From Pleurobrachia bachei (lineage: Eukaryota; Ctenophora; Tentaculata; Cydippida; Pleurobrachiidae): DNA of 23,227 bases. Shown one piece after another: positions 11,101-18,809 of the stretch. Positions within the stretch are counted from its first letter, which is position 1. Each line of letters begins with the position of its first letter. Both the position numbers and the translations under genes were made by a program. The notes beneath the pieces were generated by a model. That model had not been told where the DNA came from. It did not search any database and saw only the letters and a program-made list of their open reading frames with translations. The stretch is taken from the NCBI GenBank assembly GCA_000695325.1, contig AVPN01000890.1, positions 10,389 through 33,615 of the forward strand, read 5' to 3'.

Positions 11101-13953
11101 CGCGGGGGTATTGCGTAACAGATAGGGTCTGACTGTGGTCTGAAACCCCCTATGGGCACAGAGCTTACTTATATAAACCCGGCCATTCTGCACAGTTTGC
11201 ACACCCTATGGGCCTCGCTATCTCATCTGTAGCCGATTTTAGAATTTCAAAATTGGCCGAGATGAAAAATTTTCTGAAGGAGCACGGATCTCAAAAATTT
11301 TTTCATCGACTCCCTAAGATGTTGAGATAACAATGATGGAGTCGGTTAGTCGCTAGCACCTGTTTAAAAAATGCCGTTTTAGACTTTTATCGGGGGCCAT
11401 TCTTTTAGAAATGCTCGTAAAATGCAAATTCCTGTTTTAGCGTTAGGGGACGATTGGGTCACAGGTGACACAGCACTTTGAAGGCCTCTGAGAGGCACAA
11501 AATTTGGGATATCACCCTGAAACTTTACCCCGGGGTAAAATACACACTTTTCTTGCATTTTCCAAGTCCATTTTAAGTATACTCGTACCAATTTTGAGAT
11601 ATGGCCATTAAACTACCCATTTTGCCTACCAAATGCACTGTTTTAGCCCTGTTTTCCAAGGTCGACAACTTCAGAGGCTCAAAACGACCTCAAAATGCTA
11701 GAAAAATGTATGGTTTAACCCTGGAAACGATTTAAAACTTTCAAATATGGTCTAGAAAGACGCTATATAGGTTCAAAGTTGTGGGTCACCTGTGACCCAA
11801 TCGTCTCCAAAGGGCTAGACCACAAGGTTTCGGGATACCATGGAACCATCGCATAGCAATCGATCCCCTTCTTTTTTATAGTCAAATCTTTTAACCAAGG
11901 GACAGGGGGTTCTTTTTGACCTTATTTCAAATGAGGTAGAGACTTGCAATTTAGAGGTTAGGAAGATCATGCCAAGTTCTACATAACCTCTAAATTTCAA
12001 GTATCTACCTCATCAGGAACCGGGGATATGCGCGTCGCTGTCTCTCTCAGTCTCATGTTATCGCGCGCGCTACGTTTAGTTAGGGGTGCACCGTACCCAA
12101 TACCTCATCAGGAACCGGGGATATGCGCGTTTGAAATAAGGTCAAAAAGAATAAGGTCAAAAAGACCCCCCCTGTCCCTTGGTTAAAAAATTTGACTATA
12201 AGCAAGGGTGGGACCACCCTTACTCAACAACTTATTCTAATGTTCCTGACGTCAACATTACTTAACCATTCACTAACCCATTTAACCAAATTAGTTCATG
12301 ATGCAATGATGCATCTCTGAAATGTCTCTCTCTTTCCATCTCTCTCTTTCTCTCTCTCTCTCTTTCCATCTCTATCCCTACCCTTCAAGTCAACATCATA
12401 ACGTCATTTTAAAATTTTCTATAACTGATTCTTCGCTAATTTAAGCAATTGGTCACCCTCAAAATTTCAATTCCTATGGGCCCTTTCCTATACCATTTAG
12501 AGATCTTCTTGAACCTCCTGATCATGTCATCTGACTCAAGAAACATATATCACCCCTCTAAGTGGGAGACAATTGGCACAGCAAAGTGGGAGTAATTTCA
12601 GAGAGGTTCAAATATATCACCCCTCTATAATCTCACCTACTGACTGCATGCCGATATCTAATCTCACTAGATCTAACATCTCACCTTCCCTTCCTAACAG
12701 ATATCAGATAACGACTCAGAACAGATGGTAACAGGAAACACTTGGTACTACATAATGGCCGTTACTATTCCCGGCCTTATGACTCTCGGAGGAAACTACC
12801 TGTTTGACGAAAACTTGGGGGGAATCACAGGTACGAGAGCTTCAATCTGTCGGGACAATGCTCTAATGTTCTGAGTCTGACCGTAGCTTTCTCGCTGCCA
12901 GGCCGATATTTCCCTCACAGATTTAAAGAGATAAATGACGTCACAAGTATTAGTTGTCAGACAACTCACAGATGAACGATAAGTGGGGGATCACGCTGAC
13001 AGGCCGATTCCCTGACCGCGGTTCTGATCGCTCCCTATTTAAAAGAAATATGAAATTTACCAGCTTGTTTAGTAATCCTCAATAATCCTTCCTCTCCAGG
13101 TATCGTGTTGACTCTGGGAGCAACTGCTATCCTCCTTCAACTACTAGCCCTGGCTGGAATCATCTTCATCATCGGGCCCCAACGCTCCAACCTAGACCAC
13201 CACGCCCCCTCACTACCCCACAACAACTATAAATACTTCTTCTCAATGCCTGCCTGGGAACTCTCCCTGGGCCTGGATGTCGAGAGTGTGGGCCTCATCT
13301 CGTTCGGCCTCTTCATGAGGATGTTCCTAGCCCACAAGGGTGTCACCCCCTACACCATCTCAGTCCTGTTATTCCTACAGTCCGCTGCTGCTGTTATAGC
13401 AGCTCTCTTCTTCCCTGCTATCAGGAGGTTCTGTCAGGATGGTTACGTGCTGATGTTGTGTGTGGTTGGGAAGATTGTTTTCGCTGCTGTCTTCCTCTTT
13501 GTGGTGTTAAAACAAACCTACCAAAGCGAGATTGAGGACGCGGTAGTGATTATCACCCATGACGCCATCTTTATTGATTTAGAGAGTGTGTTACCCCAAG
13601 ATAACACTATTCTAACTGCTACTATCATGGTTAGTAGTGTCCTGTTAGCCATGTTCTGCCAGGTGGACACCCTCTCTTCCAACCAGATAATCCAGGAGTC
13701 CATTCTAGATGGGAACAGGGGACAATACGCGTCTGCTGAGTGCTCCTTTAAGTACATTTTCACACTGATCAAACAAATGTGTATCGCCTGCATTGCATTT
13801 GAGTCTTTGTTCATGGTGCTGCTCGTGCTCACTTTTGTGTGTGAGCTGGTGAAACTGTTTCTGGTTGTGAAGTGGGTGTTGAAGAGTCGGAATGCGAGAT
13901 TTGGGGACGTGGATGAAATAAAAATGGAAAAGACAAGTCTAATGGCTAGCTAG
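8195..13953 (+). CDS. ferroportin-family (SLC40A1-like) membrane transporter, 4 exons
   Basis: Inferred exons are 8195-8441, 8720-8890, 12708-12830 and 13100-13953, all joined in phase 1, giving about 464 residues (human SLC40A1 has 571). The start has a good context (CACCATG). From memory, TM1-TM2 align gaplessly with ferroportin around the TM1 SxxT; exon 3 aligns with the NILAPMAVGQIMTFG region (YIMAVTIPGLMTLGG); exon 4 holds the remaining helices, including D....QIIQESILDGNRG matching the human QLLQENVIESERG block. Ferroportin is the cellular Fe(II) exporter of the plasma membrane. Key residues seem changed: the iron-site Asp39 position is Ser, the G-D-x-x-D-K motif after TM2 is missing, and Cys326 of the hepcidin site is replaced. 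It may therefore carry another substrate. The exon 2 donor (GTTGGT at 8891) is weak; another exon could hide in the 3.8-kb intron. Confidence 0.75.
8933..9110. repeat. minisatellite, about 60-base unit, three copies
   Basis: Copies begin at 8933, 8998 and 9057, each opening with CCAATA(C)CACGAGG(G)ATTGG, a small hairpin, followed by ATTCTAGAGGTAACTA and shorter GGGGTAACTA sub-repeats. The unequal periods (65 and 59) come from variable numbers of the sub-repeat. It lies just inside the intron, after exon 2 of the ferroportin-like gene. Confidence 0.9.
9391..10049. mobile_element. non-autonomous DNA transposon with 165-base inverted ends
   Basis: The left end (9391-9555) and right end (9885-10049) are nearly perfect inverted copies, both starting CCCTTTGGGGACGATAAGCC. 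The ends are flanked by CTAG on the left (9387-9390) and TTAA on the right (10050-10053). CCCTTTG ends with a TTAA flank suggest a piggyBac-type MITE, but CTAG and TTAA share a central TA, so a TA-targeting family is also possible. Each arm contains the near-palindrome GGGTCACCTGTGACCC. The core of about 330 bases has no coding frame, so a transposase must come from elsewhere. The small arm divergence points to a recent insertion. Confidence 0.85.
10700..10750. repeat. cluster of short perfect hairpins
   Basis: TGGGCTTGCC-TAC-GGCAAGCCCA (10700-10722) is a perfect 10-base-pair stem with a three-base loop. It is followed by TATCGC-AAG-GCGATA and the perfect 12-base palindrome GGCGATATCGCC (10739-10750). 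The open frames through it on both strands look incidental. It may be part of a small repeat family; no ends could be defined. Confidence 0.6.
11167..11814. mobile_element. second, chimeric copy of the inverted-repeat transposon
   Basis: Bases 11167-11469 repeat 9625-9927 with only three differences noticed in 303 positions and no length change. After the GGGTCACAGGTGAC motif the sequence switches to unrelated DNA. The copy then ends with GGGTCACCTGTGACCC and TCGTCTCCAAAGGG, the same terminus as the first copy, followed by CTAG. Its left terminus was not found. It looks like a related subfamily or a recombinant sharing its core with the 9391-10049 element. Confidence 0.7.
11871..12201. mobile_element. 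nested inverted-repeat element (MITE-like)
   Basis: The outer arms at about 11877-11931 and 12131-12200 are inverted copies containing TATAGTCAAAT, AACCAAGGGACAGGGGG and TTTTTGACCTTATTTCAAA. Inside lies a second inverted pair, TTTAGAGGTTA and TAACCTCTAAA (about 11953-11995), flanked by GAGGTAGA/TCTACCTC. A 30-base direct repeat (TACCTCATCAGGAACCGGGG...) occurs at 12006-12035 and 12101-12130. No coding capacity and no clear target duplication were seen; the family is unknown. Confidence 0.7.
12325..12375. repeat. short TC microsatellite
   Basis: This is (TC)n with TTTCCATC interruptions at both ends, inside the large ferroportin-like intron, 330 bases before exon 3. Confidence 0.85.
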
Positions 13954-14488
13954 TAGGGTGATTGGGAGTTTTTTTAATTTGTATCATCACAGTTTGTGTA
14001 TATGATCCGTCATAGATGTATTAGTTGCATGTTAGACCAATGATGTGAGGACTATATTTGATAACCCAGACACTAATTTGTCTGGTCTCCATTTTGTGAG
14101 AGGGATGTTTGTGACTTCAAACCGAACCCTTTCGAAGAGAACCATGATGGGACGTGGCGTTATATCATGTCTATTGAAATTATGTTTTGTTTGGTGCTAT
14201 TTATTGTGCCAATATTCTGTAGAAGATGCTCGTGTTCAATATATGGCTCAAGGAGGAAAACATATCACAATAATACACGTGGCATGCACAGCTTGTTACC
14301 ACATGGCATTGCACACAATTGTGTTCCCATATATTATGTACCCATTGTGTCGAACGTTTCCCACAACTATTCATTTCCACCAACAATTCCCTAAAAGATG
14401 GGCTGAAAAGGGGAGCAGGATGTGACCATGAACACTGGACAAAACTCCGCTAAACTTCCGGGCTTTAACAATAGTTAACCCTACGTAT
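13954..14488. other. intergenic stretch between ferroportin-like gene and peptide gene A
   Basis: Open frames exist (for example 14045-14425) but have no domain, signal peptide or sensible composition. They overlap the expected 3' UTR of the transporter and the upstream region of gene A. No clear AATAAA lies shortly after the transporter stop. Confidence 0.5.
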
Positions 14489-14537
14489 CACGTGGTTTAA
14501 TTCATGCCAAAAATAACCGCCTATTCGATCTATAAAA
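14489..14537 (+). promoter_or_regulatory. core promoter of peptide gene A (CACGTG + TATA)
   Basis: An E-box/CACGTG lies at 14489-14494 (context ATCACGTGG) and TATAAAA at 14531-14537, 86 bases before the start codon at 14617. The spacing suits transcription starting around 14560 with a 5' leader of about 55 bases. Gene B has the same two elements in the same order. Confidence 0.65.
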
Positions 14538-14616
14538 ACGAGAAAGCAACTTTATCCATCAACTTTGTAAACCGTTTTACTCACTAACCACTGATCGTGA
14601 TCTCTGCTTTTTAACC

Positions 14617-15947
14617 ATGCTGAAGCTTCTGGTTCTAATCGCAACTGTCGGGTTCTGTCTTGCAGAAAATGCAGAAGAAACGTAAGCTTTTATTAAATTG
14701 AATACTATTTACGTGACTCTTTTATCATTACTTCAGACGGGATATTTGATTACTTGATAACTATATCAATCACAAGTCATGTTTCTATAACAGGTTGGAT
14801 AAGAGGGCATCGTGCAGTATTATTGAGAATGGTGGTAATGCTAGGACCTACCCAGTTGATTCTATAATTCAGGTATGCTGGGGACTAGCCGGGGTGGGAG
14901 TAATCTCGGGTTCGGACTCCTGTGGAGGAGAGGGACGGGGGTAGTCTAGACCTTTACGACACGAACTGGCATCTATCAGTATCAATTATCATTCAGCGGG
15001 GGGGGGTGACCTTTACGACACGAACTGACTTCTATCGTTCAGTGGGGGGGGGGAGATCTAACTAGAAGACCTCTCAAATCGATTTCTAAAATCTCAGATG
15101 GGACAAACAGAGTTGTGTCAGTGTCGAAGTTCTGGAACATTCCGGTGTCGTCAATTCAGCAGGCTCGCTAAGAGGTGGATCGAGGCGGAGGAAGAAATGT
15201 AAGAGAGAGCTATAGAACCAATAATCTACTTCACCCGTTTAAACCTTTCTATTCTGCCTCAACTTGAGATACCTTATTACTTCGATACCTGCATGCTAAA
15301 AGCAAAATCATAATCTCTGCTAAATCGGCTAAATACGAATGTCTAACCTGGATTACTAGAACTTGCAAAATATGCTATTTTCTAACCTCTGGTATCCCTA
15401 AATGACAGGGAGACAGTTGAGGTGGAGAAGAGGGCATCTTGTGTGATGATTGAGGAGGGAGGAATGAGCAGGAGCTACCCTGTCGACTCCATCATTCAGG
15501 TACAGATATCATTAGGACACTAGCAGTCTCAAATATTTCCTTCTGGGGTATAACTTCGTTCCTGGGGAGGGGGGGGGCACGGTTAAATAGCTGTAAATAA
15601 ATACTGGAGTGTAATCTAGTTGCTTGGTAATTTGTCAGCAAATGCTACCAGTAAAATATCCATTTTAGGGTTGATTTAGGGTACAATTTAGAGGCAATTT
15701 AGAGGCCGGCAATTGGATTTACACCCTCTTTAGATCGAGGGAAATATTCCCCTCGCATTTTAACCTTGTTGGGCGAGGGCCAAGGGATCCCTCTCACCCG
15801 AAATGCCTAATACTGAACAAATTTAACCTTCATCAGATGAGCCAGACAGAGAAATGTCAGTGCAGAAGTTCTGGAACATTCCGTTGTCGTGATTCTACCA
15901 ACAAGCGACCTAACATCGGCAAGAGATGGCCCCGACCCGGATTTTAA
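14617..15947 (+). CDS. peptide gene A: secreted pro-peptide with two 4-Cys domains
   Basis: There are five exons: 14617-14681, 14794-14872, 15098-15198, 15409-15499 and 15837-15947. Joined they are exactly 447 bases (148 residues), with GT-AG at every junction. Residues 1-16 or so are a signal peptide (MLKLLVLIATVGFCLA). Then come LDKR, domain 1 (ASC...YPVDSIIQ...CQCRSSGTFRC), AKR, an acidic linker, VEKR, domain 2 with the same motifs, GKR and the six-residue end WPRPGF. Each domain is coded by an exon pair meeting in phase 0, with repeats joined in phase 2, so the gene grew by duplication of an exon pair. The Cys pattern C-x(23-24)-CxC-x7-C resembles the first subdomain of VWC. Dibasic sites indicate processing by a PC2/furin-type convertase; NIGKR would give an amidated end. 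Function (peptide hormone, inhibitor or defence peptide) is unknown. Confidence 0.85.
14950..15060. repeat. tandem duplication with G-runs in intron 2 of gene A
   Basis: ACCTTTACGACACGAACTG occurs at 14950-14968 and 15009-15027. Each copy is followed by an ATCTATCR/TTCTATCG block and a run of 9-10 G. The period is 59 bases. The G-runs could form quadruplexes; otherwise it is a simple local duplication. Confidence 0.8.
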
Positions 15948-16443
15948 ACAATAATCCATGAACAACTTTATAAAGCCCTAAAATTTGAACCGTACGCATC
16001 TTTGAATTCGAATTTACAGTGCCTGAGTTAATTGTGTAGTAATTTATCATACAGTTCAATATATTTTCCCTCCCTTGTGAAACATTGTGAGTGTTCAATT
16101 GTCTCCCAGAAAACAAAAGGATAAAGGTGCCTCAAGTTGTCCCAGCAGCTGCACCCTTATTAAATATGTGCATCATGTGGTGGGTTACAAAGTCAAAAAA
16201 GCTCTTGTTCTCTTTGGACAAAGTTGGCTGGACCCCCGACCCTCACATCCGCTTCCGCAGAATCCATCTTCTCTTTTCTCCTTTCAATTTCATATTCGTA
16301 TTCCCCCCTCTCTCCCTTTATCTTATCACCCTCTCTTTCTCTCTCTCTTTCTCTTTCTCTTCTTGGTCGAGCTACTTCTTGTTCAACAATGGCGCCCCGG
16401 GGCGGATATGCGTGCGCAACGAGGGCATGGACCTAGAGTAAGA

Positions 16444-16508
<65 letters not shown>

Positions 16509-16649
16509 ATAGAAACACAAGAACTTCTTGAAGAAGAAGAGTTCAGCACGAACAAAAGAGCTACTTGAAAAGGAAGGGGGACCAGCAGGAGGAGCTGCAC
16601 GTGCACAATGCAAGCCCCTCTTGTTGTCGCCCCACCCGGATATTTACAT
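15948..16649. other. intergenic stretch between the two peptide genes
   Basis: It contains a TC-rich tract (about 16268-16375) and a pure (GA)n run (about 16445-16504), which are complementary and could pair. Open frames across them are low in complexity. The last 100 bases lead into the gene B promoter. Confidence 0.7.
16445..16504. repeat. (GA)n microsatellite
   Basis: This is an uninterrupted run of about 30 GA units, the purest microsatellite in the window and therefore probably the most length-variable. It lies about 150 bases upstream of the gene B CACGTG box. Confidence 0.97.
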
Positions 16650-16683
16650 CACGTGATAAGCCACCCTGCCCACCCATATAAAT
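16650..16683 (+). promoter_or_regulatory. core promoter of peptide gene B (CACGTG + TATA)
   Basis: CACGTG lies at 16650-16655 (context ATCACGTGATAAG, also a GATA-type site) and TATAAAT at 16677-16683, 92 bases before the start codon. The arrangement parallels gene A, so the two paralogues are likely to be co-expressed. Confidence 0.65.
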
Positions 16684-16768
16684 CCTGCCAAGCATCCCCA
16701 TCACCTCAATTCAATCTCAATACTAGTTTACTCAGTTTCACATATCCTCGGATCCCCCCTCCTCCAAA

Positions 16769-18138
16769 ATGTTCAAGATTCTAGTTGCTGTCTCGGTGGT
16801 TCTCTGTGTGGCTAGTGCCCTCCCTGCCAAGAGGAGCGTGGATATGGATGACGATGATATGTGAGTTTTTATGTTCTAACCCTCCCTTTACATTTGTAAA
16901 GGGAGCGCCCGAAACACAGTCTAGCCATGCAAATGAGAGTAACGCATCTTGAAAACTGCTAGACCAACATTAAGAACTGCTACCTAATATTCCAAGCTAA
17001 AAATCAACCCCAGCACATCTTTACTATTCCCAAACATTTATTTGATCATTCATTCTTGCATTCCTTCTTTCCTCAAAAGTCAAAATAAAACATCTCTACG
17101 TGGCTAAAATAAGACCTGTCAACCCCCCTCAATCTACATAACTATCATGCTGTCTAATAATAGTCAAATGATCTTGCTGTCTTAGTTCCTTCTAAAAATA
17201 GACCGTCTATTTTTAGAAGACATCATAAAATTTATCTAAAAATGGTGGGCTATAAAAATAAAAGCTTTGATTGACAACCACTTAACCGCTCTCTTATGGG
17301 AAAATTTTTCAATTCCTTAATTGGTCACTTTTTTGTTGATTTATTTGTCAATTCAAAGATTATTCGCCCCTTATCATTTCAAGTGCCACATAAACCCATG
17401 AATCTTCCTAAATAAAGCCAAAATGATACCTAAATAATCCTAAATACCCCTAAATAATCCCTAAATTATAACCTCAAATATCCACCTTCTTTTCTTAACC
17501 CCTCTCTCTCACCTGCAGGGCTCTGCTCGAGGTTCTGGTACGGGATGCTGTAGCTAATGTTGAGGAAAGGTCAACCTGCCACATGATTGAGGGAGGAAGA
17601 GAGTACGCTGTTAACTCTGTTGTCCAGGTAACGGCTTTTAGTGGTTACCATGGTAACCATGGTAACCAGGTTATCATTCCTGAAACATAGAATCAAATTC
17701 AAATCCCATTCTTTCAATCAGGTTTCCTGTAATGTGTGTCAGTGTAAATCCTCAGGAAAATTCAACTGTACTCATCGAACGTGTGCTTAGGTAGCAAAAT
17801 CGAGTGTTTTGCTTGGAGTGCGTGATGCTATTGTTGAACTAGTGTGTGATGCTATTGAATCGAGTGCGTTGTGTGTTTTATCTGCTACATTTGCTAAAAA
17901 AGTGAAACGAAGGAGTGCCTTTCTCTCATTCTATCACAGATTACATCATGCTTCATAAAATCATAAAATGAGATCAGACATCTTTGAACTAGTGAACAGC
18001 TGAAGGGGTGACGTGTGTGAGTTTTATCGATTAGATACCAACTCAACTTACCCTATCCTTGTGTTTCAGGTCAGTGGTACGCGATTGTGTCAGTGCAGAT
18101 CAACCGGAAAGTTCAGGTGCAGCGACGTCGGAAAATAG
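16769..18138 (+). CDS. peptide gene B: secreted Cys-rich peptide with two alternative last exons
   Basis: Exon 1 (16769-16860) encodes a signal peptide of about 18 residues (MFKILVAVSVVLCVASA), then LPAKR and an acidic stretch (SVDMDDDDM). Exon 2 (17519-17627) encodes 36 residues ending STCHMIEGGREYAVNSVVQ, clearly related to the first half of the gene A domain. It can join in phase 0 to either of two last exons: 17722-17790 or 18070-18138, each 69 bases including a stop. The product is 89 residues in both cases. It is a tandem paralogue of gene A with the same intron phases (2, then 0) but one domain instead of two. The propeptide has a Lys-Arg site at 21-22 and an EER before the domain. The domain is VWC/pacifastin-like; whether the peptide inhibits a protease or signals is unknown. 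Confidence 0.85.
17643..17667 (+). promoter_or_regulatory. perfect palindrome beside the alternative splice donor of gene B
   Basis: GGTTACCATGGTAACC (17643-17658) is a perfect 16-base palindrome, extended by a further ATGGTAACC. It lies 15 bases after the exon 2 donor (GTAACGG). In RNA it can fold as GGTTACC pairing with either GGTAACC. Its position next to a donor that serves two competing last exons suggests a splicing-control hairpin, but this is inference. Confidence 0.45.
17722..17790 (+). other. gene B alternative last exon a (6-Cys form)
   Basis: Preceded by AATCAG, this exon codes VSCNVCQCKSSGKFNCTHRTCA and a TAG stop. With the cysteine of exon 2 it makes six cysteines in the order C-x18-C-N-x-C-x-C-x3-G-x3-C-T-x3-C. 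From the second cysteine on this equals the pacifastin light-chain signature; the first spacing (18) is longer than the usual 9-12, closer to a VWC first subdomain. The residues between the last two cysteines, where pacifastins bind proteases, are THRT. Confidence 0.8.
18070..18138 (+). other. gene B alternative last exon b (4-Cys form)
   Basis: Preceded by TTGTGTTTCAG, a better acceptor than that of exon a, this exon codes VSGTRLCQCRSTGKFRCSDVGK and a TAG stop. The CQCRSTGKFRC core is nearer to gene A (CQCRSSGTFRC) than to exon a. It lacks the two extra cysteines, giving a four-cysteine domain. Same length, same phase and own stop as exon a, so it is either a true alternative end or an old duplicate. 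Confidence 0.8.
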
Positions 18139-18388
18139 AGAGAGAGTTAACACAGACACTGTTTTTATGTTTACCCCTTTCTTATCAATAGAAAGAGCGT
18201 ATCTTATTCCTTTTCTCTATGTTTTGCCTCTTTTTAACCCCTTTAACCACCTGATTTGATATTTGATTCCTGGGAAATATTGCGTTAATGGCCTGTCAGC
18301 CGGGAATGCAGATGGGGGCTTCTAGGCTACTGACTAGAACTAAGACTGAGAGGAGAGAGATTAGAAAGATAGAGAGATCAGAGTGATT

Positions 18389-18426
<38 letters not shown>

Positions 18427-18809
18427 AAAGGGGGAGAGAGAAAAGGGAGAGAGAGAGGGGGGGGGCGAGATGTCAGACTGCACTGCATCCCCCGACGAGA
18501 AACGTCAGCCGTTTAAAGTCTAAGAGAGAGAGAGAAAGATGGACCGACTAGCTAACCATGATAAAGGGGGGATGCAGTGCTTGTCAGTTGTCATATTAAA
18601 TGCTAATAATTCACTGGGGTCATAATAAAAGCATAACAACTGTACAAAATCAATAATATTATAGTTGGTGGTCAACAAATCTAGTTCTACGACATTCTGT
18701 GTTCTGATCCGCTGAGAAGAGAGGGGAACTCTCAATCAAAGCTAAGGAACCCCACCGAGGGCCCATCTAAATCTAGAATTATAGACGGTTAAGATCTGGA
18801 TTTATACAC
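18139..18809. other. intergenic stretch between convergent gene B and CEP290
   Basis: This is the shared 3' region of two convergent genes. It holds a GA-rich microsatellite with A and G runs (about 18345-18465). No RNA gene or coding exon is seen; an open frame on the minus strand (18520-18735) has no recognisable content. Confidence 0.6.
18345..18465. repeat. GA-rich microsatellite
   Basis: This is a (GA)n core with flanking AGAGGAGAG and G-run degeneracy, in the 3' intergenic region between gene B and CEP290. Confidence 0.9.

Larger units (their letters stand above)
8911..12707 (+). other. large transposon-filled intron of the ferroportin-like gene
   Basis: Between exons 2 and 3 lie a minisatellite (8933-9110), a 659-base inverted-repeat element (9391-10049), hairpin DNA (10700-10750), a second copy of part of that element (11167-11814), another inverted-repeat element (11871-12201) and a TC tract (12325-12375). 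The other three genes with clear introns have much shorter ones, so this intron has been enlarged by repeated insertion. No convincing coding exon was found within it. Confidence 0.7.

Noticed and set aside
14045-14425. 126-residue frame upstream of peptide gene A
   Set aside because: It has no signal, domain or ATG context. It overlaps two other frames and falls in UTR/promoter space.
16087-16613. Frames through the TC and GA tracts before gene B
   Set aside because: They encode mostly Arg-Glu or Ser-Leu dipeptide repeats from a pure microsatellite.
18520-18735. Minus-strand frame as a further CEP290 exon
   Set aside because: CEP290 already ends at 18810 with a stop in the exon that matches its C-terminus, and this frame is not coiled coil.
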